Assembly: GCA_046546095.1 (NCBI GenBank)
Contig: JBKGYK010000003.1
Location: 1-64,000 of the forward strand
Direction: 5' to 3'
From: JAQIBY01 sp046546095
GTDB lineage: Bacteria > Bacteroidota > Bacteroidia > Bacteroidales > ML635J-15
DNA: 64,000 nt
How positions within the stretch are numbered: the stretch's first letter is position 1; each line of letters opens with the position of its first letter. A model generated the notes under the pieces. That model was not told where the DNA came from, ran no database searches, and was given only the letters and a program-made list of their open reading frames with translations. Shown piece after piece: positions 8,182 to 17,351 of this stretch. The translations under genes were made by a program, and so were the position numbers.

Positions 8182-9237
8182 TCAGTTATTCCCGTACATC
8201 TTTTCGTAGTAGGTTATGTAATCACCACTCACTACCCTGTCCATCCATTCCTGATTGGCAAGATACCAGTCCACGGTTTTTTCCAGTCCTTCTTCGAAAT
8301 CAAGGGAAGGTTCCCATCCAAGTTCTCCGGCAATTTTCGATGAGTCAATAGCGTAACGCATATCATGTCCGGCGCGATCTTTGACAAAAATGATGAGTTT
8401 TTCGGAGGTACCGGGTTTGCGATCCAGTTTTTTGTCCATAATCTTGCATAGCAAGCGGATCAGGTCAATATTTTTCCATTCATTGTTTCCGCCGATATTG
8501 TAGGTTTCACCTTTTTTACCTTTTCTGTAGATAAGTTCGATGGCAGTAGCATGATCCTCAACATAAAGCCAGTCACGGATATTTTCACCTTTACCATATA
8601 TGGGAATGGGTTTCATGTTTTGTATATTGTTGATAGCCAAAGGCAGCAGCTTTTCAGGAAACTGGTAGGGCCCGTAATTATTTGAGCAATTGCTGATAAC
8701 TACAGGTAAACCATAGGTATTGTGATATGCTCTTACCAGGTGGTCAGAGCTGGCTTTGGATGCAGAATAAGGTGACTTGGGATCGTATGGCGTATCTTCG
8801 GTAAAAAGCCCGGTATCACCAAGTGAACCATACACCTCATCTGTAGAAATATGGTAAAAACATTTGCCTTCAAAGTCGTTTTCCCAGTATTTTTTGGCAT
8901 GATTCAACAAAACCACGGTTCCTACAATGTTGGAACGGATAAATTCCATAGGATTGGATATGCTGCGATCAACATGGGATTCAGCCGCCAGGTGAATAAC
9001 ACCTTCAAAATTATACTTATCAAATAAGGCAGCCACGAAATCTTCATCTGCAATATCGCCCTTTTCAAAACGATAATTGGGTTTATCATCCACATCGGTG
9101 AGATTCTCCAGATTGCCTGCGTAAGTAAGCTTATCCAGATTAACAATCAGGGTATCCGGATGATTATTGACCATGCGGCGTACTACATGTGAACCAATGA
9201 ATCCGGCACCGCCGGTAATGAGAATTGCCTTGTCCAT
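8182..9237 (-). CDS. rmlB: dTDP-glucose 4,6-dehydratase
   Basis: A 351-residue enzyme of the short-chain dehydrogenase superfamily that converts dTDP-glucose to dTDP-4-keto-6-deoxyglucose, the first committed step to dTDP-rhamnose and related sugars. It has the NAD-binding motif TGGAGFIGSH (8-17), the catalytic segment STDEVYG (131-137, D133 and E134) and the Y157/K161 pair in YSASK. The remaining rhamnose genes (rmlA, rmlC, rmlD) are not in the window. It heads a three-gene transcript with the phosphatase and the TM2 protein. Confidence 0.93.
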   Translation of the reverse strand: MDKAILITGGAGFIGSHVVRRMVNNHPDTLIVNLDKLTYAGNLENLTDVDDKPNYRFEKGDIADEDFVAALFDKYNFEGVIHLAAESHVDRSISNPMEFIRSNIVGTVVLLNHAKKYWENDFEGKCFYHISTDEVYGSLGDTGLFTEDTPYDPKSPYSASKASSDHLVRAYHNTYGLPVVISNCSNNYGPYQFPEKLLPLAINNIQNMKPIPIYGKGENIRDWLYVEDHATAIELIYRKGKKGETYNIGGNNEWKNIDLIRLLCKIMDKKLDRKPGTSEKLIIFVKDRAGHDMRYAIDSSKIAGELGWEPSLDFEEGLEKTVDWYLANQEWMDRVVSGDYITYYEKMYGNN

Positions 9238-9375
9238 AGATTATTTTTTTTCAAAAATAAGCAAATAATACACAATTTCCAACGGAAATATTATATAACA
9301 ACACATTCTTGCGGATTTTAACCCGCACACTGCCTGACAATATCAATCAAGTCATGCGCTGCGGTTCAGAATACA

Positions 9376-10716
9376 TTAACTTCCGCAATTCAGCAAGCAG
9401 TGTTCACATGCCACCTCATCGCCACGAAGTCTCTTGCTAACAAGGTCTTCCACACGCTCACGCAATGGATCGATTTTGATTTTACGCACCACTTCATTGG
9501 CAAAAGCATACATCATCATAAAACGCGCCTCAGCCTTGTCTATGCCACGGGTACGCAAGTAGAACATCGCCTCTTCATCCAACTGACCGACTGTTGCTCC
9601 ATGGGAACATTTCACGTCATCTGCATAAATTTCCAGCTGAGGTTTGGTGCGCATACGGGCAGAATCTGTCAAACAGATGTTGTTGTTGGTCTGGTAGGCA
9701 TTGGTGTTTTGTGCATCTTTCCGCACAAGAATGCGACCACTGAATGCCCCACGTGAATTATCATCCAGAATTGATTTAAAAAATTCATTGCTCGTACAAT
9801 TGGGAACCGCATGATCCATAAAGACAAAATTATCCATACGCTGCTCGTTGTCGCTGAGTACAAGGCCGTATATATTGCTATCAGCACCTTCTCCCGCAAG
9901 TTTCACATGAATATTGTTCCGGATAGTTCCTCCATGCAGGGAAAATGCAAGATTAATCAAACGTGAATTGGCTTCCTGATGAAATGCCATATGATTGAAA
10001 ATATTGGTCACGTCCGGTTCATTTTGCAGATCATAAACCTGCAGGTCACCGTTCTCTCCAACATATGCTTCAGATGCAACATGAGAAACATTTTTAGCCA
10101 TGGTCAGACTGTGATCACAAAGCACAAGCTGTAGTGAGGCATTATCACCGACAACAAAAAGATTGCGCTGGAATATTTCTTTTTCACCAAAACCATGGGT
10201 AAGATTAACCACCTGTATGGGCTTGGGAATCTGCGTATTGTCAGGCACATAAATAAACACCCCATCACCTGAAAGCAATGTATTGAGATCTGCCCATCCG
10301 TTTTTGCTTTCCTTCAGATATTTGTTGTAGTGTCTGGAAACCAGCTCAGGATATTTATTCATGGCTTCACGCATGCTGCAAACAATAACTGATTCCGGGA
10401 GATTGCTGTCTATTATGCTATCCTGATAATACCATCCGTTGGACAGCAGAATCAGTTCAGTGTCCATGCCTTCCACTTCGCATTGAAAGAAGGCATTCAG
10501 GTCCGTTTTGACATCCGGTTTTTCCAGAACTTTCTGAAAGGGCATATTGAAAACATGATCAAAATCCAGGTACCGGTAACGTTCGTCCCCTTTACCAGGC
10601 AGCCCACGTGACATGAGATTCTGCAAGGCTTCCTGTTTTTCAGTCTTTACTGCTTCGGGAAGCTTTTCCTGCTGTTTTATTTGCTGATAGGCTTCAATAT
10701 ATTCGCGGGTTTGCAT
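9376..10716 (-). CDS. sufD: Fe-S cluster assembly scaffold subunit SufD
   Basis: A 446-residue SufB/SufD-fold protein that forms the SufBC2D scaffold, on which iron-sulfur clusters are built before transfer to target proteins. The N-terminus is helical and the body is the repetitive beta-helix of the family. The C-terminal region shows the family block CSHGATVGQLDEEAMFYLR and ends in cysteines (CEHCLLNC). I start at 10716 (MQTREYIEAY), 10 bases after sufC; a longer frame overlaps the end of sufC and has no conserved residues. It is the last gene of the suf transcript. Confidence 0.92.
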   Translation of the reverse strand: MQTREYIEAYQQIKQQEKLPEAVKTEKQEALQNLMSRGLPGKGDERYRYLDFDHVFNMPFQKVLEKPDVKTDLNAFFQCEVEGMDTELILLSNGWYYQDSIIDSNLPESVIVCSMREAMNKYPELVSRHYNKYLKESKNGWADLNTLLSGDGVFIYVPDNTQIPKPIQVVNLTHGFGEKEIFQRNLFVVGDNASLQLVLCDHSLTMAKNVSHVASEAYVGENGDLQVYDLQNEPDVTNIFNHMAFHQEANSRLINLAFSLHGGTIRNNIHVKLAGEGADSNIYGLVLSDNEQRMDNFVFMDHAVPNCTSNEFFKSILDDNSRGAFSGRILVRKDAQNTNAYQTNNNICLTDSARMRTKPQLEIYADDVKCSHGATVGQLDEEAMFYLRTRGIDKAEARFMMMYAFANEVVRKIKIDPLRERVEDLVSKRLRGDEVACEHCLLNCGS

Positions 10717-10726
10717 ATTCTTTCCT

Positions 10727-11476
10727 TTAAGACAATTCATTTTTAATCCAGTCGTAACCTTTATCTTCCAACTCCAATGCCAGATCCCGGCCACCTGATT
10801 TCACAATACGGCCCTGATAAAGGACATGGACGACATCGGGAACAATATAATCCAGAAGTCGCTGGTAGTGGGTAATGACAATACTGGCGTTATCATCAGA
10901 TTTCAGAGCATTGACACCATTGGCCACGATACGCAGGGCATCAATATCCAGCCCGGAGTCTGTTTCATCCAGAATGGAAAGCTTTGGTTCCAGCATTGCC
11001 ATTTGGAAAATTTCATTTTTCTTCTTTTCACCTCCTGAAAAACCTTCGTTCACAGAACGGTTGGTTAGGTTGGAATCAATTTCCACAAGGGCTTTGCGTT
11101 CGCGCATAAACTTCAGAAATTCTGCTGAGGAAAGTTCTTTCTGTCCGCGGTGTTCCCGGATTTGATTGACAGCAGTTTTCATGAAGTTCATCATACCAAC
11201 GCCGGGAATCTCTACGGGATACTGAAAACTCAGGAACAAGCCTTCACGGGCAAGTTCTTCCGGTTCCATTTCAAGCAGATTTTTGCCCCTGTACTCAACA
11301 CTTCCCTTGGTTACTTTGAAAAGATCGCGTCCGGTAAGAACCGAAGCCAGGGTTGATTTCCCGCTCCCGTTGGGACCCATGATGGCATGGATTTCACCAG
11401 GTTTAACTTCCAGATTTATTCCATTGAGGATTTTTTTTCCCTCTATTTCTGCGTGTAAGTTATTAATTTTAAGCAT
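10727..11476 (-). CDS. sufC: Fe-S cluster assembly ATPase SufC
   Basis: A 249-residue soluble ABC-type ATPase that drives shape changes in the SufBCD scaffold. The Walker A motif GPNGSGKS lies near residue 34, the signature region reads GFSGGEKKKNE, and the Walker B and D-loop region reads LSILDETDSGLD, as in SufC proteins. There are no membrane segments. It is preceded by the unknown HEAT-like gene (11 bases away) and followed by sufD. Confidence 0.95.
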   Translation of the reverse strand: MLKINNLHAEIEGKKILNGINLEVKPGEIHAIMGPNGSGKSTLASVLTGRDLFKVTKGSVEYRGKNLLEMEPEELAREGLFLSFQYPVEIPGVGMMNFMKTAVNQIREHRGQKELSSAEFLKFMRERKALVEIDSNLTNRSVNEGFSGGEKKKNEIFQMAMLEPKLSILDETDSGLDIDALRIVANGVNALKSDDNASIVITHYQRLLDYIVPDVVHVLYQGRIVKSGGRDLALELEDKGYDWIKNELS

Positions 11477-11487
11477 GCTACTATAGT

Positions 11488-12042
11488 TTAATCCAAATGT
11501 AAATATTTGTTTTCCATGATGTTCATTCTTCGCTCACAGGACATTCTGACGCCCTTGCTTAACTGATGTTTTATCAATTCAAAGGATGCCTGAATTTCAC
11601 CCAGCAACAGTGGCTCTTCTGCAGCAAATTTCAAGAGTATCTGAAGGCCAATGCTGCGTGTTCCCGGCTGTTTATCCGAATCCTGAAGTACTGACATACA
11701 AAAATCAAACAAACTGCCCTGCACCTCTTCCGGCCAGTCGCTGATGGCCGTATCTTTGAAAAGTTTCAAAAGCTCGCGTATCTGACCATCGCGCTTTATT
11801 TCAGGCAGACGGCACATGATTTCCGGCAGCCGGGAGATTATGCGGCCAGGGTTTGTCTTCACGCTGTTTGCCAGTGCCCAGGCAGAACGCCATGCTGCCG
11901 GCTGGTCATTTGACAAAGCAAGCCTCATACACTGCTCAAAATTGACTGCAGGAATCGTGGCTTCAACAGCTTGTTCTTTGTCAAGCTGAGCCGATTCATA
12001 AAAGGCTTTGAGATGCTGATATGTTTTGTCCTGTTTGTCCAT
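11488..12042 (-). CDS. Helical-repeat protein of unknown function inside the suf operon
   Basis: A 184-residue protein I cannot assign to a named family. It appears almost all helical, with no signal peptide, membrane segment or metal-binding cysteine cluster. Segments such as AAWRSAWALANSVKTNPG (about 50-67) and a later LQILLKFA resemble paired helices of HEAT or DNA-alkylation-repair-like repeats. It sits 6 bases after sufB and 11 bases before sufC on the same strand, so it is surely co-transcribed. Its place suggests a role in assembling or regulating the Suf scaffold, but that is inference only from position. Confidence 0.6.
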   Translation of the reverse strand: MDKQDKTYQHLKAFYESAQLDKEQAVEATIPAVNFEQCMRLALSNDQPAAWRSAWALANSVKTNPGRIISRLPEIMCRLPEIKRDGQIRELLKLFKDTAISDWPEEVQGSLFDFCMSVLQDSDKQPGTRSIGLQILLKFAAEEPLLLGEIQASFELIKHQLSKGVRMSCERRMNIMENKYLHLD

Positions 12043-12048
12043 ATCTGA

Positions 12049-13503
12049 TTAACCAACGCTGCCTTCCAGGGTTATCTGCAGCAGTTTCTGAGCCTCTACA
12101 GCAAATTCCATCGGTAGTTTATTGATCACATCCTTGGCATAGCCATTGACAATCAAACCAATGGCGTCTTCTTCTGATATACCTCGCTGTTTGCAGTAAA
12201 ACACCTGATCTTCTGAAATTTTTGATGTTGTGGCTTCATGCTCCACCACAGCCGAATCATTGTCTGTACTGATGTACGGAAATGTGTGAGCTCCACACTT
12301 GTCACCCAAAAGCAGGCTGTCACATTGTGAAAAGTTTCTTGCATTTTCAGCATTTTTGGAAACCTTCACCAATCCCCTGTATGAATTCTGGCTGTATCCG
12401 GCCGAAATTCCCTTGGAAATAATCGTACTTCTGGTGTTTTTTCCCAGATGAATCATTTTGGTACCTGTATCTGCCTGCTGATAATTGTTGGTAACGGCCA
12501 CACTATAAAATTCCGAAACTGAATTATCTCCTTTCAGAATGGTGGATGGGTATTTCCAGGTAATGGCTGAACCGGTTTCTACCTGTGCCCAACTAATTTT
12601 TGAATTGTCACCCCGGCACATGCCCCGCTTGGTTACAAAATTGTAAACACCTCCTTTGCCTTGCTTATTGCCGGGATACCAATTCTGCACGGTAGAATAT
12701 TTCACTTCAGCATCCTCTTCGGCAATGATTTCCACAATGGCAGCATGAAGCTGATTTTCATCACGCTGAGGGGCAGTACATCCCTCAAGATAGGAAACAT
12801 ACGAACCGGCTTCAGCAATAATTAAGGTGCGCTCAAATTGTCCTGTGTTGGCAGCATTTATTCTAAAATAGGTACTCAGTTCCATGGGAGACCTCACCCC
12901 TTTTGGAATGTAGCAAAACGACCCATCACTAAAAACAGCGGAGTTGAGTGCGGCAAAATAATTATCTCCTTTGGGGACAATGGTACCCAGGTATTTTTTT
13001 ACCAAATCCGGATGTTTTTGTACCGCATCGCTGAAAGAACAAAATATGATGCCCTTTTCTGCCAGCTTTTCCTGAAATGTGGTTTTTACCGATACTGAAT
13101 CCATCACAGCATCAACGGCGATACCGGAAAGCTGCTTTTGTTCATCAAGCGGGATACCCAATTTATCAAAAGTTTCCCGGATATCGGGATCCACTTCATC
13201 AAGGGATGCGGGGCCTGCCTTTTGCTTTGGAGCTGAATAATAGATGATTTCCTGATAATCTATTTCAGGAATATTCAGATGCGCCCAGCCGGGCATTTTC
13301 ATGCTTTTCCATTTGCGGTAAGCATCCAGACGGAATTCGAGCATCCATTCGGGTTCGTTCTTTTTCTTTGATATTATGCGGACAACATCCTCACTCAATC
13401 CTTTGGCTATATTATCTTCATCCAGCTTTGTTGTAAAACCGTATTTATATTCGTTCTGTGTTAAGTCTTGTAAGACTTTATCCTGTTCTGCTTCTTTGCC
13501 CAT
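12049..13503 (-). CDS. sufB: Fe-S cluster assembly scaffold subunit SufB
   Basis: A 484-residue scaffold subunit; with SufC and SufD it forms the SufBC2D complex that assembles iron-sulfur clusters from sulfur delivered by SufS/SufE. Conserved blocks include [20 protein letters not shown], the central [16 protein letters not shown] region and the C-terminal [20 protein letters not shown]. The length is normal. It is the first gene of the operon and has a strong promoter and palindrome directly upstream. No sufS, sufE or sufA gene follows in this window. Confidence 0.95.
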   Translation of the reverse strand: MGKEAEQDKVLQDLTQNEYKYGFTTKLDEDNIAKGLSEDVVRIISKKKNEPEWMLEFRLDAYRKWKSMKMPGWAHLNIPEIDYQEIIYYSAPKQKAGPASLDEVDPDIRETFDKLGIPLDEQKQLSGIAVDAVMDSVSVKTTFQEKLAEKGIIFCSFSDAVQKHPDLVKKYLGTIVPKGDNYFAALNSAVFSDGSFCYIPKGVRSPMELSTYFRINAANTGQFERTLIIAEAGSYVSYLEGCTAPQRDENQLHAAIVEIIAEEDAEVKYSTVQNWYPGNKQGKGGVYNFVTKRGMCRGDNSKISWAQVETGSAITWKYPSTILKGDNSVSEFYSVAVTNNYQQADTGTKMIHLGKNTRSTIISKGISAGYSQNSYRGLVKVSKNAENARNFSQCDSLLLGDKCGAHTFPYISTDNDSAVVEHEATTSKISEDQVFYCKQRGISEEDAIGLIVNGYAKDVINKLPMEFAVEAQKLLQITLEGSVG

Positions 13504-13513
13504 TTTTATTAAT

Positions 13514-13532
13514 ATTTAGAGTTATTCTAAAT
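13514..13532. promoter_or_regulatory. Perfect palindrome in the suf leader, candidate operator
   Basis: ATTTAGA (13514-13520) and TCTAAAT (13526-13532) are perfect 7-base inverted arms with a 5-base spacer. The site lies just downstream of the predicted transcription start and 11 bases before the sufB ATG, where a bound repressor would block transcription. It loosely resembles the AT-rich symmetric sites of iron-dependent repressors, but I cannot name the regulator. Confidence 0.55.
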
Positions 13533-13538
13533 CATTTA

Positions 13539-13569
13539 CAAAATTACGATTAAGTTTTTTAATCTCAAA
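13539..13569 (-). promoter_or_regulatory. Consensus promoter of the suf operon
   Basis: On the minus strand the sequence reads TTTG (13569-13566), exactly 19 bases, then TAATTTTG (13546-13539). This matches the Bacteroidota consensus TTTG-N19-TAnnTTTG at every fixed position. Transcription should start near 13533-13536. Confidence 0.75.
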
Positions 13570-13768
13570 TTACAATTGTCAGTACCACGGGTTAAGCAAA
13601 CAATGAAGGAAAAGCATTGTTTAGAATTTTCAACTTTTCAGGCCAGACCAGCCTCCCTGCAATATGGAAAAATCATGCTGCCTGCAAGTGTGCGATTTTC
13701 AAAGAACAATTATATCCGCACAGGCAGTTGCATGTGGTGGTGCAAATTATCCCATCCATAAACAGCAT
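13570..13768. other. Spacer between sufB and the large surface-protein gene
   Basis: About 200 bases between the suf promoter and the end of the next minus-strand gene. The short open frames in it have no coding character. No terminator with a clear T-run was found. Confidence 0.4.
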
Positions 13769-16700
13769 TTAAAAATAAGCCCTGAGCTGCACTCCTCCGG
13801 TATGAATGGTTTTTTCTCCGGCAGGTTTTCTTCCCTGATAATTCAGATTCAACTGTAACCCATTGCTCAAACGCTTCTGAAAGCTCAGATTCCAGCGATA
13901 GTTGTCACCGGGCTGAAGCGACTCGAGCATTTGCCACGCCAGTGATGTTCCTGTTTCTCCGGAATACACCACCCATACATATTCTAAACGCACGCTCAGC
14001 ATACCATTGATAAGAGCATTGTTACGATATTCCACGCCAGGGCTCAGGCTTCGCGAGAAAACATCATTCAGGCTATTCTCCCGGTGAGAAAAATCAAAAA
14101 AACCACGCAGCCGCACATTAACATCCGGCTGCACCCTGATATCCAGCAAATTGCTCTCTTCGTTGATATGGTAATTTTTGTTGCTAAAAAACTGAGAATC
14201 ATAAAACTGACTACCCAGGCCGGTTGTATTGCTTATGCTGACTTCTCTGCTGATATTCCATCGCCACTGCAGTTTCCAGTTTTCGGATTCTCTGCTTTCT
14301 TCTCCACTGACAAGTTGTGAGCGACTGTCCTGGCGTTGGTAAATGATATCAGCGGTAAATACAGAGCTGAGCCGGTTCCATGAAAGCACATTCCGCAAAT
14401 TATTGTTGTAGAAAACAAGTGCGGTATCGGCAATCAGGTAACTGACCGGGAGATACCTCATTCCTGTCCGGGAGGCGGTATTTTTTCCTGCCAGATTCAT
14501 ATTAAACCTGTTGGATAGCTTTGTCAAAACAGAAGAAAGTCCTGTATTACTGTCAATCACACGTTCCGGGCGCAGATTCAGGCTAAAGTTCAGGCTGTTA
14601 TTAAAGGATTTGATGTAATCATTGCCGGGCATGTATATTCTTATGTAGTCAGCCTGGTCCTGGTAAACGGCCTCTTCAAATTCGTCAAGTTCCTCCACAC
14701 CATTTCCGTTGTAATCTGTCCAGGTATAAATTCCTTGTCCTTCCGGAACTTTCAGATAGGAATACTCTTTTTTAAGCTCCAGGCCGGAACCTGACTGATA
14801 GTACAGGTTTCCCGTGAGAAAGCCGTTAAATGACTCATGGCGGTACCGCAACTGTCCTGCAAAATTATCCTGTGCCCGGGTATCTTCAAGCTCAGTTTGC
14901 CGCAACACATCCAACTTACGATATTGCAATCCGGCATCCAGTTTGTTTGCTTTGGTTTTCAGCAGCCTGTAATCCATACCCAGTTTATATGCTTCGCTGC
15001 TTCCTGAAAGCCGGTTTTGTCCGGGCAATTCATCTTTACGGTAGAGATAAGATAGTTTCCATTCATTGTCCGATTGCCGACCCTGCTTTACCCAGGATTC
15101 CAACTCGTAAAACCGGAAACTGTTCCCTGTCAATTCCCCGGTATCCGGGATTTTCCCTTCCTGCCACTCCTGCTTAAAACGACCAAACACCTGCCATTTG
15201 GAAAATAATTTTCCCAGAGTGATGTTATTTTTCAGAAAAAAACCATCATAACCTGTTTGGCGGGTATTGAGCAAATCTCCTGAAAGCAGAATATCCCATT
15301 TTCGGTTTCGCAGCGAAGCATTCAGCACTTGCCTCCCGCCACTGTATTCTCCGGGCCGGTACATCACGGAAGACTGAAAATCTGCCGTCAGGAAAGCAAA
15401 GGCATCATATTGCAATCTCAATTGTCCTGCATGCTCATTGACGCCTGCCAGTTCGTTTTCCACAATCCAGTTTCGGGTAAATTCTGCCTCTCTGAATCGC
15501 TCCAGACTGCTAAAGTTTCTTTGAATAAAATCATAAGCCAGTGAAAAACGCAGATTTTGCAATGAATCCTTAATCAATTGCTGATTTATGCCTCCCCGCA
15601 GTGCCAGACCCTTGTCATCACCGGCATCCTGGTTTGAATAGGTATTCACATCTTTTTCAGAAAAACTCATCACATAAAACAATTCCGTGCTGTTGGTGAG
15701 CTGATAATCCCCTCCCATACTCAGCATTTGTTGCTTTTTTGGAGTAATCAGGCGGCTCACCGGAGCGTAATTTCCGGATGGTGTGCCGTCCACCGGCGCA
15801 ACCCACCTAAAAACACGGCCATTGGCAGCACCATTGACTTTGATGTAATTTCCCTGATTTTCACCGACATTTGAAAAATTTATCTGATAAAATGCAGAGT
15901 CCGGATTGGTGGAATGTACAAAAATGGAATCATACACCTCCCCGTTAACCACAGTATCGGTAAGCCGGTATCGCACCTGTGCAGACTCAAAACCCACAGA
16001 ATCCCATGCAGGATAAAGAGCATCAGAGAGTTCATCTCCGATATTGCTGAGAAATTGTCTTTGGTCTATGTCCAGGCGCTGGTCAACAGGTTGGTTTTTC
16101 CCATCTGATTCGTGAAAATATCTGACAAAAAATCGTGATTTTTTCGTTTCAACCTCGTGATTGGTTGATAGCATCAGGCGGTTGTAACTGCTGGCCCGGT
16201 ATTCAAATTCTGCAATGATGCGGCTGTCTTTGGTGATTAACCTGTTGGCTGTAAAGCTGAGTTCGCCTGTATTGTAATCAATGATATAATCTTTGGTTTG
16301 TCCGCGTGTAAGCAATTCGCCGTCAAGGTAGATTCTTTCGCTTCCCGATACAATGACAATATAACTTTCATTGTTGTTTCCCTGTAGCTTATATGGTCCC
16401 TGGTTGCCCTCTTCTCCCTGGATTTCCATCCGTTGATAATTGCCCCGGCTCACAGAAGCACCAAAATCTGATAATATTTTTGTTCTTTCTGCATCAAACC
16501 TGCCGGAGAGGCTTGCTCCCCGGGCTTTCTTGGCATATTGCATAAAATAATCATCCTGCTGCTTCAGGACAATGTCCCCTGCGCTCATCCTGAAAGCATC
16601 ATTATAAACTTCTATGAACACCTTGTCAAATTCCTGCAATTTCTGGCTTGTCCCGTCCGGCTGTATGGGAATATTCCGGTCTGTAAGTGCTGCTCTAACT

Positions 16701-17233
16701 TTCAGATCAGAAGTCAGATCACCTTCAATCTGCAGGTTGAGATTTGAGTTTAATACAGCATTCTGCCTGTTGCCCATGCTGACCCCTCTGGCAATACTAC
16801 CTGTGGTTTTCAGCCGGCTTTCATCTGTACTACTTCGCCGGATATCACCCGGACTGTATGCTATTTCAGGCTCTGATGAAGATCGTGATGTACTGTCAGA
16901 AGAAGAGGCAAACAACCAGGGCTGCTCTGTGGTACTGCCGGAAAAATCATACGGAAAAATCCGGTACGTACAATGCAGGCTTTCTCCACAGATACTATCA
17001 TCAAGATAAACCAGACCTTCCCTGTGGTTTATCGTGTAGAGATTTTCCGCCAGTTTGCTGTTCTCTGCATTGTACAGGATAAAGCTACCCGGCACAAGTG
17101 GTGCAGCTTTCAGTTTATGCTTCCCGCCAGAGCAGCTGACAGTCTCAGAACGATGCAGTACAAGTTTCTGTGCCTGAATGTTCACGCTGGTAAGCATGAG
17201 AAAAACATATATGAGGATGCGCAGGTAATGCAT
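13769..17233 (-). CDS. Very large SprA-like surface or outer-membrane protein, function unknown
   Basis: A 1154-residue exported protein with a signal peptide (VFLMLTSVNIQAQ) at the chosen start of 17233; the longer frame adds an upstream basic stretch with no support. It is rich in beta structure and aromatic-polar alternation. Around residue 330 it has the block YIIDYNTGELSFTANRL, closely similar to YTVDYNLGRVKIINEG in SprA of this same window. A later block, YTWTDYNGNGVEELDEFE, resembles a calcium-loop-like motif frequent in large Bacteroidota outer-membrane proteins. These features suggest an outer-membrane beta-barrel distantly related to SprA. It is divergent from the outer-membrane protein and waaA. 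Its function is not known. Confidence 0.6.
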   Translation of the reverse strand: MHYLRILIYVFLMLTSVNIQAQKLVLHRSETVSCSGGKHKLKAAPLVPGSFILYNAENSKLAENLYTINHREGLVYLDDSICGESLHCTYRIFPYDFSGSTTEQPWLFASSSDSTSRSSSEPEIAYSPGDIRRSSTDESRLKTTGSIARGVSMGNRQNAVLNSNLNLQIEGDLTSDLKVRAALTDRNIPIQPDGTSQKLQEFDKVFIEVYNDAFRMSAGDIVLKQQDDYFMQYAKKARGASLSGRFDAERTKILSDFGASVSRGNYQRMEIQGEEGNQGPYKLQGNNNESYIVIVSGSERIYLDGELLTRGQTKDYIIDYNTGELSFTANRLITKDSRIIAEFEYRASSYNRLMLSTNHEVETKKSRFFVRYFHESDGKNQPVDQRLDIDQRQFLSNIGDELSDALYPAWDSVGFESAQVRYRLTDTVVNGEVYDSIFVHSTNPDSAFYQINFSNVGENQGNYIKVNGAANGRVFRWVAPVDGTPSGNYAPVSRLITPKKQQMLSMGGDYQLTNSTELFYVMSFSEKDVNTYSNQDAGDDKGLALRGGINQQLIKDSLQNLRFSLAYDFIQRNFSSLERFREAEFTRNWIVENELAGVNEHAGQLRLQYDAFAFLTADFQSSVMYRPGEYSGGRQVLNASLRNRKWDILLSGDLLNTRQTGYDGFFLKNNITLGKLFSKWQVFGRFKQEWQEGKIPDTGELTGNSFRFYELESWVKQGRQSDNEWKLSYLYRKDELPGQNRLSGSSEAYKLGMDYRLLKTKANKLDAGLQYRKLDVLRQTELEDTRAQDNFAGQLRYRHESFNGFLTGNLYYQSGSGLELKKEYSYLKVPEGQGIYTWTDYNGNGVEELDEFEEAVYQDQADYIRIYMPGNDYIKSFNNSLNFSLNLRPERVIDSNTGLSSVLTKLSNRFNMNLAGKNTASRTGMRYLPVSYLIADTALVFYNNNLRNVLSWNRLSSVFTADIIYQRQDSRSQLVSGEESRESENWKLQWRWNISREVSISNTTGLGSQFYDSQFFSNKNYHINEESNLLDIRVQPDVNVRLRGFFDFSHRENSLNDVFSRSLSPGVEYRNNALINGMLSVRLEYVWVVYSGETGTSLAWQMLESLQPGDNYRWNLSFQKRLSNGLQLNLNYQGRKPAGEKTIHTGGVQLRAYF

Positions 17234-17325
17234 TATTTTTACGAATTTACTCCTTTTTTCCAGTTTTCCTGATGCAATCCACTCAATATTTGATAAAGAA
17301 CTTCGTTTGTTTTTAACAATAATAC

Positions 17326-17333
17326 TACTTTTG
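17326..17333 (+). promoter_or_regulatory. -7 element upstream of the outer-membrane protein gene
   Basis: TACTTTTG fits TAnnTTTG and lies 18 bases before the ATG at 17352. A TTTG is present at 17306-17309, but the spacing is only 16 bases, so the -33 element is uncertain. Confidence 0.45.
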
Positions 17334-17351
17334 CACAAAGCTTTAACAATT

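Noticed and set aside
9310..9327. Hairpin TGCGGATT/AACCCGCA as a terminator after sufD
   Set aside because: The stem has a mismatch and no T-run follows in the direction of sufD transcription.
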